Below the pieces are notes generated by a model. It saw only the letters and a program-made list of their open reading frames with translations, had not been told where the DNA came from and made no database searches. The position numbers were made by a program, and so were the translations under genes. Positions 1 to 6,667 of a stretch of DNA of 8,771 nucleotides are shown piece by piece. The first letter of the stretch is position 1. The number at the start of each line of letters is the position of its first letter. Location of the stretch: contig CAMPIU010000099.1 in the NCBI GenBank assembly GCA_946886545.1, forward strand, positions 1 through 8,771, given 5' to 3'. The DNA comes from an uncultured Flavobacteriales bacterium. Lineage in GTDB: Bacteria > Bacteroidota > Bacteroidia > Flavobacteriales > Crocinitomicaceae.

Positions 1-44
1 GTATATTTGTTATGATTTAGGTGGTTAGGTTAGGTTGATTAGTG

Positions 45-76
45 AATGGAGTTAGGACGCCCGTCTTAGCTCCATT
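45..76. other. imperfect 15-bp stem-loop downstream of the exported-protein gene
   Basis: Bases 45-59 pair with 62-76 over 15 positions. As plus-strand RNA all pairs form, two of them G-U (52/69 and 55/66). As minus-strand RNA those two become A-C mismatches. It lies just after the stop of the minus-strand gene ending at 84, where a terminator would be expected. There is no clear T-run on either side, and the better-pairing strand is the wrong one for that gene. It could be a weak terminator, an mRNA-end protector, or the end of something outside the window. Confidence 0.35.
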
Positions 77-83
77 TACGCTT

Positions 84-1463
84 TTAGGGCTTTGCCAACT
101 CCACGATCGTCCCTTTATTCATCTTCTGCACCTTATATTCAAAGGGTAATCTTTCACGATACAGGTATTTTTTCTGGGTTGATTCAAAAGGACGATAGAT
201 ATAATAAACATTGTTTCCTTTTATCTGAATATTTTCAGGATACTTAAAATGTAATTCTATCGGAGGTCCCAACTTCCCGGTAGTTGTATTGAAGTGACGT
301 AATTGTGCTTTTCCCGCATTTTCGTAATGAATGAAGATTTCTCCCGTTTCATAATCCTGGATCAAATGTTTTTTCCAGCCGTTTTCTTTTGGCTGCAGAT
401 GATAATAGATCGGAATGCTGTCAATTAAATCGCCCTGATAAGAATATTTGAAAAGTAAATTCTTGTAATGATCAAATAGAAAGATCGAATCATTTCGCTC
501 AAAAATCGGTGCATACAGTTCTTTGTAATAGATCGAATTCGTGAAATAATACATCCCTACCCAAATTTCTTTGTCTACGCCGGTTTCATTTTCTTTCTCC
601 TTTGCCCATAATTTGGTTCTCACATCTACCCATTTGAATTCCGAGCGGTATAATTCCATCATCAGATCATCCTGTACTTTGGCTATTTTCCGATAAGTAG
701 AATCGATAATATCGAATGTGAAATAATCAAAGGCAGGATAATTCGGGTTAAAGTTCGAAAAATAGTACTTCGTGAATGATGTATCGACAATCGGGGCAAT
801 ATACGTCATGTAATACTGTTTCTCAATTTGAGCAATTTGAATTTGACGATTCTTTTCCGTTATCCCGTAGACGTTTTTATCCGTTAAAACATGTGGATTC
901 CCCCTATAATCACGAATTAATTCCTGGCCTTTTTCTGGTAAAGGAATCTCTCCTAGTAGATTGTATCCGTCATAAAGTATGAGTTCCGTTCCTTTTTTCA
1001 AGTTTTTCGGATAGGTCAATAAGAGTAAATTATTATCCGGTAAAAATTCAAAATCCGTCACTGATACTCTTGAAGATTCAAAAATTGTATCAGGAACTCC
1101 TGTCGGTTTAATCACAACTTCTTCGATCAGATGTTCCTTGCTGTAATGCATTCGCACCCGGATTGTCAGCGTATCGGAAGGCTTTCCTGAAAATACTTTA
1201 GTCGGAATCGTTTCCAGCGGATTGAATGCAATATGCTCCAATTCAAAAGTAGTCGCTTCTTTTGTAGATACGCGGAAGTATGCTGCTCCTTTCAGACTTG
1301 TATATTGTGCTGTAATTAATGAATCTCCCTGGTATTGGCGGATGTAAACCCTTGAAACCGGATCCCCGTTACTTCTGTCCTTTGCAACAATACGAACGGT
1401 AGTTTGGCTGAATACATTTGCCGAAAGCATAAGCAGCAACACCAGGGATAAAATAGATTTCAT
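84..1463 (-). CDS. exported protein of unknown function, carboxypeptidase-regulatory-like N-terminal domain
   Basis: This is a 459-residue protein with a clean signal peptide: MKS, a Leu-rich core, then ANVFSQ near residue 20, so it is secreted to the periplasm or beyond. I start it at the ATG at 1463. The longer frame to 1535 would begin with GTG inside the ilvE terminator hairpin and would put extra residues before the signal peptide. Residues about 21-118 read like a CarboxypepD_reg-like beta-sandwich: a repeated V.I..KDRSNGDPVSRVYI-style pattern, then GAAYF and a long beta-rich run. The remaining 340 residues are rich in aromatic beta-strand segments (YYF, YYMTYIAP, VYYIYRPF) and could form a propeller, but no blade motif is clear. 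There is no C-terminal sorting domain; it ends VELAKP. It follows ilvE on the same strand but is separated by a terminator and has its own possible promoter. I do not recognise a function. Confidence 0.8.
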   Translation of the reverse strand: MKSILSLVLLLMLSANVFSQTTVRIVAKDRSNGDPVSRVYIRQYQGDSLITAQYTSLKGAAYFRVSTKEATTFELEHIAFNPLETIPTKVFSGKPSDTLTIRVRMHYSKEHLIEEVVIKPTGVPDTIFESSRVSVTDFEFLPDNNLLLLTYPKNLKKGTELILYDGYNLLGEIPLPEKGQELIRDYRGNPHVLTDKNVYGITEKNRQIQIAQIEKQYYMTYIAPIVDTSFTKYYFSNFNPNYPAFDYFTFDIIDSTYRKIAKVQDDLMMELYRSEFKWVDVRTKLWAKEKENETGVDKEIWVGMYYFTNSIYYKELYAPIFERNDSIFLFDHYKNLLFKYSYQGDLIDSIPIYYHLQPKENGWKKHLIQDYETGEIFIHYENAGKAQLRHFNTTTGKLGPPIELHFKYPENIQIKGNNVYYIYRPFESTQKKYLYRERLPFEYKVQKMNKGTIVELAKP

Positions 1464-1468
1464 GGCTA

Positions 1469-1500
1469 CAAATTTCAATAAAGATGCAGTTGATTGCAAA
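1469..1500 (-). promoter_or_regulatory. possible Bacteroidota-type promoter for the exported-protein gene
   Basis: On the minus strand a TTTG (1500-1497) lies 20 bases before GAAATTTG (1476-1469). This matches the Bacteroidota pattern of TTTG and TAnnTTTG boxes at the right spacing, with one mismatch in the -7 box (G for T). The box ends only five bases before the ATG at 1463, so the transcript would be leaderless or nearly so, which weakens the call. It sits directly after the ilvE terminator, where a new promoter is needed. Confidence 0.35.
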
Positions 1501-1507
1501 TTTCCAT

Positions 1508-1547
1508 AAAAAAGTAGGGGTGAAAAATTTTCCACCCCTACTTTTTT
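1508..1547 (-). terminator. strong intrinsic terminator after ilvE, bidirectional in form
   Basis: A perfect 15-bp inverted repeat has arms at 1508-1522 (six A, then GTAGGGGTG) and 1533-1547 (CACCCCTAC, then six T), with a 10-base loop. Read on the minus strand it begins three bases after the ilvE stop (1550-1552). It has a GC-rich core followed by a T-run, as an intrinsic terminator should. The A-run on the opposite side means the structure would also work on the plus strand, although no plus-strand gene ends here. Confidence 0.9.
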
Positions 1548-1549
1548 AA

Positions 1550-2617
1550 TTATATTTTGGAAAGCCAGCCGAAACTGTCTTCTACTTTTCCGGATTTCAG
1601 ATCATCCAGGTAAGCATGAACTTTTAATGAGAAAGTACGTGTTTCAATCGGAGGAAGAATCAGATCTTCATCCCTAAAACCGATCTTTGCAATGTGCGCA
1701 ATAGTAGCAGCAGTACCTGCTCCAAAAGCTTCAGTCAAACGACCTTCTCTGTGTGCCTGAACAACTTCTGCAACGGAAACCTTGCGTTCTTCAACAGGCA
1801 TTCCCCATAGTGTTGCAATTTCGACAACAGATCGTTTTGTAATTCCTCTCAGGATCGTATCACTTTCTTCCGACGGAGTAATCAATTTTCCATCAATAAC
1901 AAACATGACATTCATTGTCCCTGATTCCTCGATGTACTCATGTGTTCTTCCATCAGTCCAAACCAATTGATGGTAACCTTTTTGTTGTCCTAATTTAGCA
2001 GGATACAAAGCTGCAGCATAATTACCGGCAGTTTTTGCTCTTCCTACTCCTCCAACTGACGCTCTTGTGTAGAATTCTTCAATTTTCACATTCACAGGTT
2101 CGTTGTAGTATGCACCAACGGGACATGCGAAAATCACAAAACGATACGTGTCAGAAGGTTTTATTCCAATATATTCATCAATACCAAACAAAAAGGGTCT
2201 TAAGTACAAAGAATAACCTTCTTTGCTCGGGATCCAATTACTTTCGATTTCAACAAATTTCCGGATTAATTCAACGAATACATTTTCGGGAATAACCGGC
2301 ATGCACATACGTTCGCAGGATTCCTCAAAACGTTTTGCATTCATATCCGGTCTGAAAATTGCTACTTCTCCACCGTCCATTCGGTAGGCTTTCAATCCTT
2401 CAAAAATTGACTGTCCGTAATGAAGCACGGATGTGGCCGGGTGCATGGAAAGAGGTCCGAAAGGCTTAATCTCAGGATTTTGCCAAGTTCCATCTTTGTA
2501 ATCCATAATTAGCATGTGATCTGAAAAAACTTTTCCAAACGGCAGATTTTCCCAATCAACAGTACTTAGTTTAGACTCTTGGGTAAGAGTAACTTTAATG
2601 TTGTCTTGTATTATCAT
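1550..2617 (-). CDS. ilvE: branched-chain amino acid aminotransferase
   Basis: This cytoplasmic PLP enzyme (fold type IV, EC 2.6.1.42) transfers amino groups between leucine, isoleucine or valine and 2-oxoglutarate. It makes the last step of their synthesis and the first of their breakdown. The 355 residues match the usual length of the longer, eukaryote-like BCAT group. Visible landmarks are HYGQSIFEGLKAYR (66-79), the PLP-binding lysine K195 in GRAKTAGNYA, E231 in EESGTMN (cofactor N1 contact), and GAGTAA (299-304) near the substrate site. The redox CxxC of mammalian BCATs is absent (GTAATIAH here). The start is the ATG at 2617; there is no Shine-Dalgarno, as usual in Bacteroidota. It stands alone rather than with other ilv/leu genes, divergent from the DUF3298-like gene and closed by its own terminator. 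Confidence 0.96.
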   Translation of the reverse strand: MIIQDNIKVTLTQESKLSTVDWENLPFGKVFSDHMLIMDYKDGTWQNPEIKPFGPLSMHPATSVLHYGQSIFEGLKAYRMDGGEVAIFRPDMNAKRFEESCERMCMPVIPENVFVELIRKFVEIESNWIPSKEGYSLYLRPFLFGIDEYIGIKPSDTYRFVIFACPVGAYYNEPVNVKIEEFYTRASVGGVGRAKTAGNYAAALYPAKLGQQKGYHQLVWTDGRTHEYIEESGTMNVMFVIDGKLITPSEESDTILRGITKRSVVEIATLWGMPVEERKVSVAEVVQAHREGRLTEAFGAGTAATIAHIAKIGFRDEDLILPPIETRTFSLKVHAYLDDLKSGKVEDSFGWLSKI

Positions 2618-2726
2618 AACGACTAATAGTTATGCGAATATACCTAAATTAGTTGACGATTCTATGTGCGTTCCGGAAGTAATTCCAATATTTGTAACAA
2701 CAAGGATCTTTAATGTAATCAAACAA
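2618..2726. promoter_or_regulatory. divergent promoter region between ilvE and the DUF3298-like gene
   Basis: This 109-base gap must hold promoters for both directions. Leftward, TATATTCG (2642-2635) matches TAnnTTTG at all but one defined position and would give a leader near 10-20 bases for ilvE. Rightward, AATATTTG (2687-2694) is also one mismatch off and sits 32 bases before the ATG at 2727. I see no TTG box at proper spacing for either, so both -7 assignments are weak. A CATAAC/GTTATG inverted repeat (2615-2620 and 2629-2634) includes the ilvE start codon. Confidence 0.3.
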
Positions 2727-3884
2727 ATGCTTAGAAACACTGCCCTTTCATTGAAAAGCTTTTTGGAAAGCTACCGATTTATAACCATTTTTATCTTTCT
2801 CGTTTGCTCCCGGACAATTATCGGACAAACGTATTCTTTTAGCGGTGCAATAGGGAAATATCCTATTTACCTTCAGATGACAATTGATGGCAGCCAGGCA
2901 AGTGGTTATTATTTTTACAAAAACAAACTGGTAGATCTTTCGTTAGCTGGAAGTTTTAAGTCAGGACTGGTTACATTGAGTTCTTCTGATGAATACACTG
3001 TTGAAACTACAGATCCTGAACTATTTAAATTTAAATGGCCTAGTAAAACAATTCAGGGAACTTGGTTTAAAAAGGGGAAATCACTTCCTCTCAAATTGAC
3101 GCCTGTGACAGCAAAGGAAACTGCTAGCCCGAAATGTTCCAATCCGCATTTGATTAAATCTAATATCCTTAAAAACGATTTGACAAGAGTGAAAATAGGG
3201 CTTTTCCGTTTGAAAGAAGTAGATTCTGTAAAAACTATTAATCATATTAAGGTTCGTCATTTTAAAGAAGTTCTTACGGGAATTAAATTGTTCAGGATCG
3301 ATTCAGGGATGGTTGCCGACAAACAGAAGGATGCTAATTCCTATTTGGAATATCTTCAGATTTCAGAGTTCCTGGAATCATTAAGTTGCGCCTCCTACTC
3401 TACTTATGGATCGGAATATAGTTTCGGATTAACAAGTTTGAGTCTTTCATGTGATTTTATGTGCTTTTCCGTTTTCAAAACATATTTCTGCGGTGGTGCA
3501 CATCCAAATGAGGATAATTATGCTGTAAACTACAATTTAAATACTCGTGAGACAGTAAGCTGGTCTGATTATTTGATCACGGGAAAAGACACCATATACA
3601 ACGAGCGAATCTATGCTTATTTGGTAAAATCAGAGCCCGGATATTTTAATGAAAGCAATTCAACCGAATCTGCTGATGTATACTCGGATTGTAATTACCG
3701 TGAGAGGGATTTGTGGTTTGACTGCGATTTTGTATTCACCACCAATGGAGTTAAACTGCTTCCTAGTTTTGCGCATTTCGCTGCGTTTTGTTTGGAACCC
3801 GATTGGGCGATAATCCCCTATTCAGAGTTGAGAGAATTCATAAAACCTGAGTATTACAGTAAATTAACCGGCCTGAAAAATTAA
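2727..3884 (+). CDS. exported protein with DUF3298-like C-terminal domain, cysteine-rich
   Basis: This is a 385-residue protein. I place the start at the ATG at 2727, the only Met before a signal peptide (FITIFIFLV, ending near IIGQ at residue 34). The longer frame back to 2598 runs into the 5' end of ilvE and adds residues that do not fit an export signal. Residues 35-125 hold a small beta-rich module (GAIGKYPIYLQMTIDG, GYYFYKNK, IQGTWF) of a kind common in exported unknowns. Residues about 160-375 fit the DUF3298/RsiV-like layout: YFCGGAHPNEDN (253-264), then a strand, NTRETVSWSDYL (272-283), and near the end FAHFAAFCLEPDWAIIPYSEL (positions 348-368). That fold occurs in anti-sigma factors and lysozyme-binding or peptidoglycan-deacetylase-linked proteins, but no catalytic partner domain is fused here. 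Eight cysteines lie after the signal peptide (137, 221, 242, 246, 255, 322, 333, 355), suggesting disulfides. Function is unknown. Confidence 0.8.
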   Translation: MLRNTALSLKSFLESYRFITIFIFLVCSRTIIGQTYSFSGAIGKYPIYLQMTIDGSQASGYYFYKNKLVDLSLAGSFKSGLVTLSSSDEYTVETTDPELFKFKWPSKTIQGTWFKKGKSLPLKLTPVTAKETASPKCSNPHLIKSNILKNDLTRVKIGLFRLKEVDSVKTINHIKVRHFKEVLTGIKLFRIDSGMVADKQKDANSYLEYLQISEFLESLSCASYSTYGSEYSFGLTSLSLSCDFMCFSVFKTYFCGGAHPNEDNYAVNYNLNTRETVSWSDYLITGKDTIYNERIYAYLVKSEPGYFNESNSTESADVYSDCNYRERDLWFDCDFVFTTNGVKLLPSFAHFAAFCLEPDWAIIPYSELREFIKPEYYSKLTGLKN

Positions 3885-3921
3885 CTTTGTAAACACAATT
3901 CAAAAAATGAAGTAATTCCAC

Positions 3922-3941
3922 ATCCCGATAGCTATCGGGAT
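3922..3941. repeat. perfect 20-bp palindrome upstream of recQ
   Basis: ATCCCGATAGCTATCGGGAT equals its own reverse complement. In RNA it would fold as an 8-bp stem with an AGCT loop, but no T-run follows, so it is a poor terminator for the gene ending at 3884. It ends 10 bases before the TAACTTTG box of recQ, which places it where a -33 box would lie. It could be an operator, or a copy of a dispersed palindromic repeat. I recall similar CCGATAGC-type palindromes between Bacteroidota genes but cannot verify that here. Confidence 0.8.
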
Positions 3942-3951
3942 ACGTCCAGCA

Positions 3952-3959
3952 TAACTTTG
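3952..3959 (+). promoter_or_regulatory. probable -7 box of the recQ promoter
   Basis: TAACTTTG matches the Bacteroidota -7 consensus TAnnTTTG exactly and would start transcription about 10 bases before the recQ ATG at 3973. No TTG -33 box is found 17-23 bases upstream; that space is taken by the 20-bp palindrome. A second TAACTTTG overlaps the stop codon of the preceding gene (3882-3889), also without a -33 box. Confidence 0.5.
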
Positions 3960-3972
3960 CAAATAACTGATT

Positions 3973-5865
3973 ATGTCAAAAAAGAGCGAAGAAATTCTTT
4001 CCAATTATTGGGGTTATTCCCAATTTCGACCGATGCAGGAAGAGATCATCGATGCTTCCATTTACGGGAAGGATGTGATTGCACTTTTACCAACGGGCGG
4101 CGGAAAATCGATTTGCTTCCAGGTTCCGGGAATTGCGCGGGAAGGAATTACGATCGTTGTGTCACCTTTGATCGCTTTGATGGAAGACCAGGTAAATCAA
4201 TTGCAAAAAAGAGGAATTCGTGCAAAAGCTTTGACTAGCGGACTTTCTTTTCGGGAGATCGATATTTTACTTGATAATGCGAAATTTGGAGGAGTAGACT
4301 TTCTTTATATTTCCCCGGAGCGCATTCAGACCCGCTTATTTCAGGAGCGCGTAAAGCAGATGGAGATCGGGTTATTTGTTGTTGATGAAGCACATTGTAT
4401 TTCAGAATGGGGACATGATTTCAGACCAGCCTACCTGGAAATCGCAAGGTTGAGAGAGTTTCATCCCGAGGTTCCGATTATTGCAGTAACTGCTACCGCA
4501 ACTCCAAAAGTGAAGGAAGATATTGCGACTCATTTAAAACTAAAGAATCCTGAATTATTCGAAGCATCATTTGAGCGTACCAATGTAAGTTATGAAGTTT
4601 ACCACGTTTCAAATAAACTGGATGCGATCACGAAATGGATTCACAAAAACCCGAATGATGTTGGGATTATATACTGTCAAACCCGTAAGAGTGTCAAGGA
4701 TGTAATGATCTACCTTCAGTCGAGAAAGATCAAAGCAAACATGTATCACGGTGGAATGAACAGTAAGGAACGAAGTCTTGCTTTGTCCAACTGGCTCTCA
4801 GAAAAAACACCCATCATGGTTGCAACGAATGCCTTTGGAATGGGAATAGACAAACCCAATGTCCGTTTTGTTGCACATTATGAAATTCCGAATAACCCGG
4901 AATCGTATTTTCAGGAAGCAGGAAGAGCCGGTCGCGATGGAAATGAAGCCAGAACGTTTGCCTTTATAGAGCCGGCTGATGTCAATGAAGTTGCCGAACG
5001 CGTTTTGGCACAATTCCCAAGCACAGACAAAATAAAATTGATTTACAGGGCTTTATGTAATTACCTGAAAATTGCGATCGGTTCAGGCGAACATGAATCT
5101 TACGTATTGCAGTTCAATGATTTTGTAAAGAAGTTTAATTTAAACGTGACCGAGGTCTATCCTGCATTTAAACTCCTTGAAATGAACGGCAGTATACTTT
5201 TTTCCGAGCAAGGATTGAAAGGTTCACGTATCAAGATAAGCATTGACAATACTCATTTGTACGGATTCCAGTTAAAGAATCCTGTTCTGGACCCCTTGAT
5301 TACCTGGGTTTGCCGAAATCACAGCGAGGTCTTTGATTCCTTTTGCGAACTGGATGAAGCAGATGCTTGCCAGCGATTGAAAATTTCCAGTCAGGAACTG
5401 GAACGCCAATTGAAATACCTGGAAGAGCATGGAATCATTGATATTACCTGGAGGACAGACTTACCGATGGTTACTTTTCTTCATGAACGATTCCCGGATG
5501 ATTACGTGGAGTTGAAAGCAGAAGTCTACCATTTCAGAAAAGAGCGCGCCCTGGAACGCATGAATGTGATGAAAAGATTCATCGAAGAAAAGCATTGCAG
5601 ACCGCAATTTATCATTTCCTATTTCGGTCAAAAAAGCGAACCTTGTGGAAAGTGTGATTACTGCCTGGAGCAAAACCTGCTGGAAAAACACCCCAGATTG
5701 GAATTGGAATTAATTGCTCTACTGGAACAAAAAGCAATGAGTTTATCTGAGATTATTGCCCAATTTGACACATCCTTTGCGTCCAAAATCAAAACGACCC
5801 TGAAGGAATTGATCAACCAGGAACGGATTGTTTTTAATGAGCAACGTTTTTCGCTTCCCCGGTAA
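3973..5865 (+). CDS. recQ: ATP-dependent DNA helicase RecQ, HRDC-less Bacteroidota form
   Basis: This is a superfamily 2, 3'-to-5' DNA helicase for repair and recombination intermediates in the cytoplasm. Its 630 residues carry motif 0 (GYSQFRPMQEEI, 14-25), Walker A LPTGGGKS (39-46, K45), VVSPLIALMEDQ (62-73), the DEAH box (138-141) followed by the RecQ-specific aromatic loop CISEWGHDFRP, TATATP (173-178), and motif VI QEAGRAGRDG (314-323). Four zinc cysteines follow: C542, C558, C561 and C564. The gap between motif VI and the first cysteine is about 220 residues; in E. coli RecQ I recall about 55. The extra segment has winged-helix-like stretches. After the zinc module only about 65 residues remain, a possible small winged helix and no HRDC domain. 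This arrangement fits what I recall of a Bacteroidota RecQ group. It starts at ATG without Shine-Dalgarno and overlaps the repressor gene tail to tail by 32 bases. Confidence 0.95.
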   Translation: MSKKSEEILSNYWGYSQFRPMQEEIIDASIYGKDVIALLPTGGGKSICFQVPGIAREGITIVVSPLIALMEDQVNQLQKRGIRAKALTSGLSFREIDILLDNAKFGGVDFLYISPERIQTRLFQERVKQMEIGLFVVDEAHCISEWGHDFRPAYLEIARLREFHPEVPIIAVTATATPKVKEDIATHLKLKNPELFEASFERTNVSYEVYHVSNKLDAITKWIHKNPNDVGIIYCQTRKSVKDVMIYLQSRKIKANMYHGGMNSKERSLALSNWLSEKTPIMVATNAFGMGIDKPNVRFVAHYEIPNNPESYFQEAGRAGRDGNEARTFAFIEPADVNEVAERVLAQFPSTDKIKLIYRALCNYLKIAIGSGEHESYVLQFNDFVKKFNLNVTEVYPAFKLLEMNGSILFSEQGLKGSRIKISIDNTHLYGFQLKNPVLDPLITWVCRNHSEVFDSFCELDEADACQRLKISSQELERQLKYLEEHGIIDITWRTDLPMVTFLHERFPDDYVELKAEVYHFRKERALERMNVMKRFIEEKHCRPQFIISYFGQKSEPCGKCDYCLEQNLLEKHPRLELELIALLEQKAMSLSEIIAQFDTSFASKIKTTLKELINQERIVFNEQRFSLPR

Positions 5866-6655
5866 CCGTTCTTTTCAGATCTATAATTTCCCGCTGGAGA
5901 TCCTGAATACTCCTGGTCAATTGTGAATCATCGATACGCATTTCCGGTAGGCTCGGAGAAATATAATTGACAAACTTCCACATTTCCACGATATCATTCA
6001 CTTTTACGTAGTAAGGCAAATACAATGGATTGGTAGAACACAGTTCGAAAGACTGCTGTGTTTCGATGAAATTATTTACGATCTTGAATACGATCCCATC
6101 ATCTTTTGTAACCACGATACAAGGAGTTCCGTTTCGTACACTTCCCCAATTCTGAATGTATTCAGCTACGACGAATGAACCTTCATCAACCGGCGGCATT
6201 GAATCACCGATAATCGGGAAAGAGCGGTATTTTCTGTTTTTAGATAAAAAAGGCAAACTAAAAGTAGGAAGAACCTTCAGGTAATCAGGATCTGCATAAC
6301 CGGTTGTGTAACCTGCCCTTGCCTGTTGTGGAATCAACTCGATCATTTCATTATCATCCGCATCTACTAACGAAGTTAAAACACGCAAATTATTTCCGTT
6401 GATATCGGCATATAATCCGGAACTAATGGTCGTCCAGTCACTTTCCGTAAATGTTGAAAAATCTTTGGTAAGCAAGTCATCAATAGGAACTGCATAATAA
6501 TTACTTAATGCAATCAGCGTATCAATTCCAGGTTCCGCGATCTCATTCTCGTAACCGGAATAACTGCTGCGGGTTAAACCTAGGTCAGACGCAACTTCTT
6601 CCTGTGATTTTTTCTTGCTTTTGCGAATGAGTTTCAGATTGTTTCCTAATTTCAT
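5834..6655 (-). CDS. XRE-family repressor with LexA/CI-like S24 self-cleavage domain
   Basis: This DNA-binding repressor has 273 residues from the ATG at 6655. An N-terminal helix-turn-helix (about 2-62; QEEVASDLGLTRSSYSGYENE) is followed by a linker and an S24 peptidase-like domain (about 110-230). The Ser-Lys dyad looks intact: S152 in GDSMPP and K191 in GIVFKIV, spaced as in LexA. An Ala-Gly pair (114-115, in QARAGYTTGY) sits where LexA and CI cleave themselves. The last 30 residues form a short coiled coil (QLTRSIQDLQREIIDLKR). RecA-stimulated autocleavage is therefore plausible, as in a LexA-like damage response or phage repressor; no phage genes are nearby. An upstream in-frame ATG at 6664 would add three residues. 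I prefer 6655 because the predicted transcript starts only a few bases before 6664 and the family normally begins close to the GNNLKLIR stretch. The targets cannot be told from the sequence. Confidence 0.93.
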   Translation of the reverse strand: MKLGNNLKLIRKSKKKSQEEVASDLGLTRSSYSGYENEIAEPGIDTLIALSNYYAVPIDDLLTKDFSTFTESDWTTISSGLYADINGNNLRVLTSLVDADDNEMIELIPQQARAGYTTGYADPDYLKVLPTFSLPFLSKNRKYRSFPIIGDSMPPVDEGSFVVAEYIQNWGSVRNGTPCIVVTKDDGIVFKIVNNFIETQQSFELCSTNPLYLPYYVKVNDIVEMWKFVNYISPSLPEMRIDDSQLTRSIQDLQREIIDLKRTVTGEAKNVAH

Positions 6656-6667
6656 GATGATCATATT

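Noticed and set aside
19..37. TTAGG-like tandem repeat (GGTTA, GGTTA, GGTTG)
   Set aside because: Three short imperfect units are too few to call a functional repeat or telomere-like element.
776..982. Plus-strand open frame opposite the exported-protein gene
   Set aside because: It lies wholly inside a well-supported minus-strand gene, has no promoter or family resemblance, and reads as a shadow.
1782..2295. Two plus-strand open frames opposite ilvE (1782-1970 and 2035-2295)
   Set aside because: Both fall within the conserved ilvE coding sequence and show no protein features of their own.
2598..2726. Longer N-terminus for the DUF3298-like protein from the ATG at 2598
   Set aside because: It would overlap ilvE, cover the divergent promoter region and place 43 extra residues before the signal peptide.
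3907..3915. Tiny ATG-AAG-TAA frame between the DUF3298-like gene and recQ
   Set aside because: A two-codon frame arises easily by chance in AT-rich sequence and nothing else marks it as a leader peptide.
3957..4238. Plus-strand open frame overlapping the start of recQ
   Set aside because: It is the recQ sequence read in another frame over motif 0 and Walker A; its low-complexity product is not protein-like.
4798..5691. Minus-strand open frames opposite recQ (4798-5013 and 5461-5691)
   Set aside because: They are antisense shadows of conserved helicase and zinc-module codons.
5834..6655. Prophage or mobile element suggested by the CI-like repressor
   Set aside because: No integrase, phage structural gene, attachment repeat or base-composition shift is visible; this repressor type is common on Bacteroidota chromosomes.
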